Source of the DNA: Planctomycetota bacterium | GTDB taxonomy: Bacteria; Planctomycetota; Planctomycetia; Planctomycetales; Planctomycetaceae | DNA length: 5,164 nucleotides | Direction of reading: 5' to 3' | Assembly (NCBI GenBank): GCA_024278285.1 | Contig: JAJRTM010000755.1 | Coordinates: 1 to 5,164, forward strand | Part shown: piece after piece, positions 1-5,164 of the stretch | Position numbering within the stretch: the first letter of the stretch is position 1 | Layout of the letters: each line of letters opens with the position of its first letter | Notes under the pieces: model-generated | Database searches by the model: none | What the model was told of the DNA's origin: nothing | Seen by the model: only the letters and a program-made list of their open reading frames with translations | Translations under genes and position numbers: made by a program

Positions 1-2612
1 GCCATCACAGGTAATGGAACGACCAAGTCAGCGACTGAGTAAACTTGAGGAACTAATTCCCCCTGTAATCTTAAAGAACTGGTAACTTTCAACACATCGT
101 CATCAATGTTGTAGTCAAGACCATAAGGTTCGAGTAACAACTTCATTGCACTTTTCAGTTTAATTCCGTCCAGGTGCATTGTGACAGGTGTATTACTGCT
201 GGCACCGACTTCGTCCAAGCCCTGTTCATCGAGCCAGATACGGATATCTGCCATGGCTGAAATTTGTACGAAGACTTCTGAAAGAGGTTCGTTATCGAAG
301 TGGAGAGAAATTGGCTGTGAAAGGCTATCGATGATTTCGAGTTCATCCACAGTTCGTTGACGATTACTGGCTGCACCAAACTTTTTTCTTCTTTTTGTCA
401 ACGCGGCCCATTCCTTGGCATCCGGGAATTTGATCGGGCTGTCAATAACAGGATTAATCATCCCTTCATCCACATTAAGCAGCGTATTGACAAAGCTTTC
501 TTCCTGACCAGATTCAATCGCATCCGATCTGGCGATTCGACCAGCGAATTTCGCTTTCCAGTACATCATTTCTGCAACAGGTTCTTCCGGAGCGAGTTCT
601 TTGGCTCGTTTCCCAAGAACTTCTGCTTCAGCAAATCGTTTTTCTTTCATCAATCGATTGAAGTCATTACTCATTTCTGCAAGATCTTGTTCGATCCGAA
701 TTTTGAGCTTGCGTTCCTGTTCAATCTGTCCAAGCACTTCATCGTTACGTCTTTGCAGCGCGATCATTGGTTCTCGCTGAGTCTTGAACTTTTCAATCGA
801 AGCACGTGAACGTCGCAGTTGTGAAGAAAGTGCATCGGTTGCTTCGGTCGTGAGATTTGATTCTGCCAATGTTGTCATGGCTGAATCAATTAACTGTAAT
901 GCTTTGAGCGTTTCCGTTTCGCGTAACCGTTCTGCCTGATAAATCGCGTTGAAGGTTTCACTTCGCAAACGATCATATTCAACCGATTGTTGTTGACGCA
1001 CCACATCAATCCGGCTGCCCGGTTCGCTTGTGTTACCGCCATCAACCTGATTGCTGACCATTTGGATTTTGTCAGAACGTTTCACAGAAAGTTCTCGCAG
1101 GAAATCCTGCAGTTGTTGTTTCTGATTTGGTGAAAGGTCTTCCTGATTCTGGAAGGCAACCAGGAACGCCTGGCGGGCCGCTTCCCGTTTTCCATTTCGC
1201 CATTGTGCGATCCCTTCGTTGTAAGCTTCCGTACCGGAAATATTACTGTTTCCTACGTTAGCTGTAACAACATTTTTTCCTGTTGGATTTGTTCCAGCGA
1301 CAGGTGTCACATCGACAGGAGATGTATTTACAGGATTCGATTTCTCTGCCCAGGGGCTGTTTGGAACCTGAATCGGATTACTGCTTGAATTGTTCTGAGC
1401 GAGCATCTGTTGTTTTTCAATTGCAGCAATTTCCGCAACGATTAACTCTGGACGATCATCGAACAACGTGTAAGCGACATCAAACTGTTGAGCCTGCGCC
1501 ACTTTTGTACGAGCCAGTTCAAGATTTCCCTGAGCTGATGCCTGGCGTGCATCGCTTAATAATTGAAGTGCTTTTGCTCGACCGCTTGCTTTTGCTGGAG
1601 CGACATTTTCGCGAGGAATTTGCACAGCAACAGGTTGTGAGGACCGAATCTGAGTTTTCGGTGCCTGCTTGACAATCATTCGAGAATTCGACGCCTGCTC
1701 GATCATCGCAACGATCTGCTCGGGGCGTTTATCGAAAAGATTGTAGACAACTGGTAATTCACTGGCGCGATGGGCCAGTTTACGAGCTTCATTAAACCGA
1801 CCTTGCTGAATTGCTTGCTCTGCCTGAGTGAGGAGGTTCCGAGAAAGAGCTTTGGTATCAACAACAGGTGTTTGCACAACTGGCGTTTGTGGAATTGGTG
1901 AAGGAGCTGCTGCGGAAGCAACGGCTGGAGCAGCCTGCATTGATTCGGTCTGCTTCTGAGCAAACGGACCGGAACCAAATCCTGCGGGCAACTGTTGATG
2001 CTGCGTCGTTTGCAGCCGGGCAATATCTGCCAGGACATGCTCGGGACGATCATCAAACGGCCCATAAGCAACTTGCAACTCTTGAGCCTGTTTTGCTTTT
2101 TTGAGAGCAGATTTCTCGTCCCCCTTTTTTAACAGATCCCGTGCGGTTCGCACCAGATACTGTGCATACTGCGTTTTGTCCTGCTGGTTTTGGGGAGCCG
2201 CCTGTGGAGACGGAGCCACCAACTCAGCTATCAATTCGCTGTCTGAATCGGAGAAGACAATTTTGAATCGGCGAGCCAGATCGCGAGCCGCAGTGGCACG
2301 CCGGCGAGCTTCATCACTCTTGCCCTCCTGCTTGGCTTGCATGGCCTGCAGCAGTTCATTTTGAACTCGCTGCCTGACAACCGACTGATTGCCGGCATTG
2401 TTGCCAGAACCAGCAGGCTGGAAACCGTTTCGAGTTCCCGCGAACGGGTCTGGCATTTTGCCACCCGGCTCGATCTGGTTCTGAGTGGAAGATTGATCTG
2501 CCCAAGGGGTTACCTCGGGAAGTGTTTGGTCCTGTGCCTGGCTCATGTTGAACAGCCATAATGATGCTGTTGCCACCGTGACACACGCCATAAGTCCAAT
2601 GACTTTGGTCAA
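1..2612 (-). CDS. Planctomycete-type secretin (GspD/PilQ superfamily), N-terminal 870 residues, C-terminus off the left edge
   Basis: The minus frame is open without a stop from 2660 to the window edge. I start it at TTG 2612 because AAGGAGG lies 8 bases upstream and the product then begins with a compact signal peptide (residues 1-26, likely cleavage SQA|QD). An in-frame ATG at 2660 would add 16 polar residues. Domains: four degenerate helical repeats at about 78-400, a TPR-like segment at 460-510 (AYNEGIAQWRNGKREAARQA), a charged coiled coil at 540-675, a basic linker TKRRKKFG at 739-746, and an N0/STN-like domain at 767-846 (ISLHFDNEPLSEVF, VTMHLDGIKLKSAMKLLL). QVYSVADLVVPLP at 856-868 follows, as I recall from planctomycete proteins annotated as type II/III secretion secretins. 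Such proteins form outer-membrane channels. The pore domain is not in the window, so the assignment rests on the N-terminal architecture, and the exported substrate is unknown. Confidence 0.85.
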   Translation of the reverse strand, partial: MTKVIGLMACVTVATASLWLFNMSQAQDQTLPEVTPWADQSSTQNQIEPGGKMPDPFAGTRNGFQPAGSGNNAGNQSVVRQRVQNELLQAMQAKQEGKSDEARRRATAARDLARRFKIVFSDSDSELIAELVAPSPQAAPQNQQDKTQYAQYLVRTARDLLKKGDEKSALKKAKQAQELQVAYGPFDDRPEHVLADIARLQTTQHQQLPAGFGSGPFAQKQTESMQAAPAVASAAAPSPIPQTPVVQTPVVDTKALSRNLLTQAEQAIQQGRFNEARKLAHRASELPVVYNLFDKRPEQIVAMIEQASNSRMIVKQAPKTQIRSSQPVAVQIPRENVAPAKASGRAKALQLLSDARQASAQGNLELARTKVAQAQQFDVAYTLFDDRPELIVAEIAAIEKQQMLAQNNSSSNPIQVPNSPWAEKSNPVNTSPVDVTPVAGTNPTGKNVVTANVGNSNISGTEAYNEGIAQWRNGKREAARQAFLVAFQNQEDLSPNQKQQLQDFLRELSVKRSDKIQMVSNQVDGGNTSEPGSRIDVVRQQQSVEYDRLRSETFNAIYQAERLRETETLKALQLIDSAMTTLAESNLTTEATDALSSQLRRSRASIEKFKTQREPMIALQRRNDEVLGQIEQERKLKIRIEQDLAEMSNDFNRLMKEKRFAEAEVLGKRAKELAPEEPVAEMMYWKAKFAGRIARSDAIESGQEESFVNTLLNVDEGMINPVIDSPIKFPDAKEWAALTKRRKKFGAASNRQRTVDELEIIDSLSQPISLHFDNEPLSEVFVQISAMADIRIWLDEQGLDEVGASSNTPVTMHLDGIKLKSAMKLLLEPYGLDYNIDDDVLKVTSSLRLQGELVPQVYSVADLVVPLPVM
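75..311 (-). other. N0/STN-like secretin domain within the partial CDS
   Basis: Residues 768-846 alternate strand, helix and strand: ISLHFDNEPLSEVFVQIS, then IRIWLDEQGL, then VTMHLDGIKLKSAMKLLL, YGLDYNIDDDVLKVTS. This is the layout of the short signal-domain (STN/N0) fold at the periplasmic end of secretins and TonB-dependent transducers. In secretins it contacts the inner-membrane platform. It is the main evidence for calling the gene a secretin. Confidence 0.7.
1413..2357 (-). repeat. Four diverged helical repeats in the secretin N-terminus
   Basis: At protein level four units of about 50 residues can be aligned: residues 78-132, 149-200, 255-306 and 345-400. Each has an amphipathic helical pair (for example AIQQGRFNEARKLAHRASEL) followed, in units 2-4, by the signatures YGPFDDRPE (183-191), YNLFDKRPE (290-298) and YTLFDDRPE (381-389), then a helix such as HVLADIARL. 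Unit 1 is degenerate (FKIVFSDSDSE, 116-126). Pro/Ala/Gln-rich linkers of unequal length separate the units. At DNA level units 2-4 are still visibly related but strongly diverged, so the duplication is old. They resemble TPR-like helical hairpins. A protein-binding or spacer role is inferred. Confidence 0.75.
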
Positions 2613-2620
2613 TTTACTAT

Positions 2621-2627
2621 CCTCCTT
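2621..2627 (-). promoter_or_regulatory. Strong Shine-Dalgarno that decides a TTG start
   Basis: The minus strand reads AAGGAGG, then ATAGTAAA, then TTG at 2612. This is a near-perfect anti-SD complement at ideal spacing. The upstream ATG at 2660 has only a weaker AAGAAG 6 bases before it. The TTG start also places the hydrophobic signal-peptide core close to the N-terminus. I infer that TTG is the main start, but the ATG form cannot be excluded. Confidence 0.7.
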
Positions 2628-2693
2628 CAGGCCGGTCGAATTCTCAGTATTCGATTTCATGATGATCTTCTTACGAAGAGAAAGTGTGGGGGA

Positions 2694-2760
2694 GTTAAAC
2701 GCAGACGCAAAACCAGAACGGTTTTACAATGCAGATCTGAAAATCCACGCTGCATTTAAC
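2694..2760 (-). promoter_or_regulatory. Candidate two-state structured leader upstream of the secretin
   Basis: In minus-strand RNA, GUUAAAUGCAG (2760-2750) can pair with CUGCGUUUAAC (2704-2694): 11 pairs with a single U-G wobble. The same AAUGCAG (2756-2750) can instead pair perfectly over 7 bases with CUGCAUU (2734-2728). The two stems exclude each other. Inside the long stem, AAAACC/GGUUUU (2725-2720 and 2714-2709) can form a small hairpin. On the plus strand the wobble would be an A-C mismatch, which favours a minus-strand RNA. No known riboswitch class is recognised, and a regulatory role is inferred from pairing alone. Confidence 0.4.
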
Positions 2761-2853
2761 AGTCAGGGGAAATGTTTGCTTTGCCTGTCCAACTTATGGA
2801 AAGTCGTCCCTGCAAAACCAGTTAGATGTGATTTGTTTATTTACTTGAGGTGG

Positions 2854-2883
2854 GATTTACTCGAAATGACTCGCTTGCGTCAA
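2854..2883 (-). promoter_or_regulatory. Candidate sigma70-type promoter for the secretin
   Basis: The minus strand has TTGACG (2883-2878, 5 of 6 consensus bases), an 18-base spacer, and TAAATC (2859-2854, a weak -10 hexamer). It would give a leader of roughly 235 bases that contains the paired elements at 2694-2760. The -35 overlaps the palindrome TCAAGACTTGA (2880-2890), and the -10 overlaps a direct repeat. It is the best match I found by eye in the gap. Confidence 0.3.
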
Positions 2884-2934
2884 GACTTGAATAAATCGTG
2901 ACGTTTTGAATGAATTCGTGTTCTTTTTACAATC

Positions 2935-2951
2935 ACCTCTGTAGAAGAGGT
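2935..2951. other. Small hairpin ACCTCT/AGAGGT
   Basis: A perfect 6-bp inverted repeat with a 5-base loop (GTAGA). TTTTAT overlaps and follows its right arm on the plus strand, giving a weak plus-strand terminator look, but no plus-strand gene ends here. On the minus strand no T run follows. Function unclear. Confidence 0.25.
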
Positions 2952-3030
2952 TTTATCTGTATTCGAAAGGTTTTTTGACTTGATCGATAAGGAATGCCGG
3001 TCAGGCGTGATGATCAATTCAGGTAGGATA

Positions 3031-3055
3031 TGAGGAAAGAAGAAATCTTTCCTTA
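3031..3055 (-). terminator. Candidate 3'-end hairpin of the parvulin transcript
   Basis: AGGAAAGA (3033-3040) and TCTTTCCT (3046-3053) form a perfect 8-bp inverted repeat around a 5-base loop. One flanking T-A pair, plus a wobble or mismatch depending on strand, can extend it. It lies about 67 bases past the parvulin stop. No T run follows on the minus strand, so it is not a standard intrinsic terminator; it could protect a 3' end. A separate T6 run sits immediately after the stop without a convincing stem. Confidence 0.35.
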
Positions 3056-3121
3056 GTCAAAATCGGTATTTTTCTACATTGAACTGAAGTCTATTCTGGA
3101 ATGTTTGACAAAAAAGCGTAC

Positions 3122-4408
3122 CTATTTATTAAACTTTCCGAAATCACGCATGACTTTTTTTAACTCTGGGTCGTTATCAAAAATTGTTTCAATATCAGCG
3201 GTCGCTTTCAGTTTTGCGACAACCTGGCCTGTTTTCTCTGTTCGTTTCTTTTTGACAATTTCACCTTTGATGTTCTGCTGTACTTGTTCAAACGGAGTCA
3301 CCTTGGCCTCTTTGAGGTCCGTCACTTTTAGAATCTGAAAATAACCAGGCGATTCCAGAACGGTTGATATCTGCCCTTTTTTCATGCTAAACAGAAGCTG
3401 CTCGATTTTTTTATCCGCCAGGCTTCCCTGTCTGGTCCATTCCCACATTCCGCCGTTACTTGCGGTCGCCCCATCGGAAAATTCACGGGCAACCTCAGCG
3501 AAATCTTTGTCTTGCTGTAATTCTGTGACCGCCCGATTGAGCTTCTCAATCGCACCGCTACGCCCATTATTTTGATCAAACGAAACACGAATTTCCTGCC
3601 ATTCTACCTGGGCAGGATGAGTAAACTTTTCGATGTTTTCATTGTAGAACTTCAACAGATCGACTCGTCCCAGTTGTACATGCACTTCCGATTCACTCGA
3701 CAGATACTGCATGGCTAATTGCTGAACGCCAAAGGTTTTTCTTAACTGCTCCAGAGACGTTCCATCTTTTTGCAACTTCAGGTCTAACTCTCGCGCACTG
3801 GCTGTTTTTGTTTTCACCAGCAGCCTGGCAATATGTTCCTTGAACGCGTTATCCAAAATGGTATCCAGTTGATCGACCTGCTCTTGCTTCAGCGTCGTCT
3901 TCAACGCATGGGCCAGTAAGGTCCGTTCAATCGTATCGGGCAGATCCCGCTTGAGCAATTCCCGTTGAGCGAGTGCAAACTGGTCTGCAGGGAGTTGCTT
4001 TTTCATCAACTCCATTTGTTTTGTGTAAGGTCCAAAAATATCGCCCGCTAAAATGGGCTCGCCATTTACCATCGCAATAACCTGGGCATCAGGAATCTGC
4101 TTCAATTCTCCACTGGCATCGTGAGAGGCAAGCAACACCCCGCTGGCAACGGTTGCGTCTTTGCTGATTTGTGCATAACCAAGCGTATCTTGTGTATTTT
4201 CAGCAACCGATAAGCGAGGCGGGGCAGGGCCCACAACCGGGTTATTGGGTCGCACCCGTCCGAACTGTTCCTTCACCTGCTGGCACCCATTCAACATCAA
4301 CATCGAACAGAAAAACATCAGCCCGAACAGCAGTCCGGCACATGGATATTTTCCACGCAAGGCGACTGCCCGGTTCATTTTCCAATTCGATAAAGGGGCC
4401 ATGTGCAT
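3122..4408 (-). CDS. SurA-like parvulin (PpiC-type) lipoprotein, peptidyl-prolyl isomerase/chaperone family
   Basis: A 428-residue exported protein. The N-terminus has a basic stretch, a hydrophobic core (24-39) and a lipobox L-N-G-C with the acylated cysteine at 42, so it is probably membrane-anchored and faces the periplasm. A Pro-rich linker (51-65) precedes a SurA-like helical region at about 110-258 that opens with VIAMVNGEPILAGDI. The parvulin domain spans about 264-366, with FAEVAREFSDGATASNGG (303-320) and LLFSMKKGQISTVLESPGY (338-356). A basic tail KGEIVKKKRTEK follows. Family members assist folding of exported and outer-membrane proteins. The usual parvulin histidines appear replaced by E272 and Q358, so isomerase activity is uncertain. 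The start is open: ATG 4408 has no clear SD, and ATG 4378 (residue 11), with GGA 4 bases upstream, would give a shorter signal region. It lies 155 bases after mfd on the same strand. Confidence 0.88.
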   Translation of the reverse strand: MHMAPLSNWKMNRAVALRGKYPCAGLLFGLMFFCSMLMLNGCQQVKEQFGRVRPNNPVVGPAPPRLSVAENTQDTLGYAQISKDATVASGVLLASHDASGELKQIPDAQVIAMVNGEPILAGDIFGPYTKQMELMKKQLPADQFALAQRELLKRDLPDTIERTLLAHALKTTLKQEQVDQLDTILDNAFKEHIARLLVKTKTASARELDLKLQKDGTSLEQLRKTFGVQQLAMQYLSSESEVHVQLGRVDLLKFYNENIEKFTHPAQVEWQEIRVSFDQNNGRSGAIEKLNRAVTELQQDKDFAEVAREFSDGATASNGGMWEWTRQGSLADKKIEQLLFSMKKGQISTVLESPGYFQILKVTDLKEAKVTPFEQVQQNIKGEIVKKKRTEKTGQVVAKLKATADIETIFDNDPELKKVMRDFGKFNK

Positions 4409-4495
4409 AGCAGAACTGGTTTCACGAAAAGATTTGTTTCAGAATGGAATTGTCTGAAAGGTATCGAGTTTTGCCTGTTTTATTGAGTTACGATT

Positions 4496-4514
4496 GTGAT
4501 GCAAGGAGCATCAC
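4496..4514 (-). other. Perfect 7-bp hairpin in the mfd-parvulin gap
   Basis: GTGATGC and GCATCAC flank a 5-base loop, reading TCCTT on the minus strand, 50-68 bases after the mfd stop and 88-106 bases before the parvulin start. No T run follows on either strand, so an intrinsic terminator is unlikely; a processing or stability element is possible. The rest of this 155-base gap shows only the palindrome GTTATAAC (4529-4536) and a weak promoter-like pair (TTGCAT, 16 bases, TAAAAC). Confidence 0.4.
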
Positions 4515-4563
4515 GTTGGAAAGGACAAGTTATAACTCAAACAGCGAATCTCGGCTATACGAT

Positions 4564-5164
4564 TCAGGAAGGGCGCGGGTTATAAGCGGTATCGTAATCG
4601 GACCGCAACACAGATTTCATAAACGAAAGCAGAATCGGATCCGATTCAGGCGTGATCTCCAACAACCCTTCCGGGAACGGTGCGTAAATCGTATGAGGAT
4701 CAACCAGCCGTAAGTCCTCTGGTGATAACTCGTTATGGATTTTCAACGATTGTGGGTTTGTCCCGGAAAGCACAAGAAACTTTCCTTCAATACGAATTTG
4801 ATTGATTGATAATCGCCTCGCTTCAATTTGTAATTCTTTCAGTTGGATCAATTTTTGAACTGGCTCGGGCAGATTGCCGAATCGATCTTTCAATTCCTCT
4901 TCCAGGTCGCTGAGCTGTCCGCGATCCCCGACTGCAGAAAGTTTGCGATAAACTTCCATTTTATGGCGACCGGGCGGGATGTAATCACTTGGCAGGTAAG
5001 CAGTTATGGGCATGTCGATGTTGACATGCGGATGTTCCCGCAGCGGCTGTTTTTTCTGTTGTCGAACCGCGTTATCCAACAAATGGCAATACAATTCGTA
5101 GCCGACAAGCGAAATGTGTCCGCTTTGCTGCGTCCCTAAAATATTTCCTGCCCCGCGAATTTCC
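4564..5164 (-). CDS. mfd: Transcription-repair coupling factor Mfd, C-terminal 199 residues
   Basis: The frame is open to the right edge; the first whole codon is at 5163. It begins with EIRGAGNILGTQQSGHISLV, the highly conserved segment of Mfd/RecG-type translocases at the end of the helicase module (TRG region). Next come DMPITAYLPSDYIPPGRHK and the TRCF C-terminal domain (D7) with LEEELKDRFGNLPEPVQKL, ending at TGA in 4566-4564. Mfd is a cytoplasmic ATP-driven DNA translocase that releases stalled RNA polymerase at lesions and recruits UvrA. D7 is known to take part in autoinhibition of the enzyme. The UvrB-homology, RNA polymerase-binding and ATPase motifs lie outside the window. Nothing looks broken, and the C-terminus has normal length after D7. 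The 155-base gap to the next gene leaves open whether they share a transcript. Confidence 0.96.
   Translation of the reverse strand, partial: EIRGAGNILGTQQSGHISLVGYELYCHLLDNAVRQQKKQPLREHPHVNIDMPITAYLPSDYIPPGRHKMEVYRKLSAVGDRGQLSDLEEELKDRFGNLPEPVQKLIQLKELQIEARRLSINQIRIEGKFLVLSGTNPQSLKIHNELSPEDLRLVDPHTIYAPFPEGLLEITPESDPILLSFMKSVLRSDYDTAYNPRPS

Larger units (their letters stand above)
2661..3121. other. Gene-free region between the parvulin stop and the secretin start
   Basis: No convincing gene on either strand. A plus-strand open frame at 2545-2901 runs antisense over the secretin start, but its product is unlike any family I know. In the minus direction the region holds a T6 run just after the parvulin stop (3110-3115), a hairpin at 3031-3055, loosely paired TTGATC/GATCAA arms (2980-2985 and 3012-3017), a small hairpin at 2935-2951, a candidate promoter at 2854-2883 and a structured leader at 2694-2760. 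Its length and content fit a transcription break between the two genes, with the secretin having its own promoter. Confidence 0.6.

Noticed and set aside
381..387. A AAA AAG slippery heptamer in the correct frame for a -1 shift in the secretin
   Set aside because: The -1 frame stops after a few codons. I see no stimulatory stem downstream or SD upstream, and the Lys/Arg-rich linker TKRRKKFG explains the A-run.
357..809. 150-residue plus-strand open frame
   Set aside because: It is the antisense shadow of the continuous secretin frame; its Phe/Ser-rich product mirrors the Glu/Lys-rich coiled coil on the other strand.
1703..2071. Separate minus-strand open frame of 122 residues
   Set aside because: It lies in a different frame from the secretin, which is open through the whole interval with coherent repeats and codon use.
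2545..2901. 118-residue plus-strand open frame across the secretin start
   Set aside because: It runs antisense over the signal-peptide coding region and the leader, has no recognisable domain, and its composition looks like translated non-coding sequence.
2935..2951. Intrinsic terminator on the plus strand
   Set aside because: The stem is only 6 bp, the T run is interrupted, and no plus-strand gene lies upstream to be terminated.
4444..4713. 89-residue plus-strand open frame over the mfd end and gap
   Set aside because: It overlaps the conserved Mfd C-terminus antisense and has no recognisable family or start signal.

Overview
This window looks like core chromosome of a planctomycete, probably of the Gimesia/Rubinisphaera type. 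The inference rests on three things: moderate GC by eye, a parvulin-like lipoprotein directly downstream of mfd, and a large secretin whose N-terminal half is built from degenerate helical repeats ending in Y-x-x-F-D-x-R-P-E. No mobile element, CRISPR array, tRNA or rRNA is visible. All recognisable genes lie on the minus strand, so transcription runs from the right edge to the left edge.

Right to left: (1) 5164-4564 is the C-terminal 199 residues of the transcription-repair coupling factor Mfd, whose 5' part lies outside the window. (2) 4563-4409 is a 155-base gap with a perfect 7-bp hairpin. (3) 4408-3122 is a complete 428-residue lipoprotein with a SurA-like N-terminal region and a parvulin (PpiC) domain; the two histidines typical of active parvulins appear to be replaced. 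(4) 3121-2613 is a gap of about 0.5 kb. It holds a hairpin just past the parvulin gene, a candidate sigma70 promoter, and a leader able to form two mutually exclusive stems. (5) 2612-1 is one uninterrupted reading frame that runs off the left edge: the first 870 residues of a planctomycete-type secretin (GspD/PilQ superfamily) with signal peptide, helical repeats, coiled coil and an N0/STN-like domain. The secretin pore itself lies outside the window.

The two exported products suggest an envelope theme: a periplasmic folding factor next to an outer-membrane channel component. Mfd is a cytoplasmic DNA-repair translocase and is probably only a neighbour. No clearly new multi-gene system is present. 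The most interesting points are the repeat-rich N-terminus of the secretin, the strand-asymmetric leader structure upstream of it, its TTG start with a perfect Shine-Dalgarno sequence, and the parvulin domain lacking its usual histidines.
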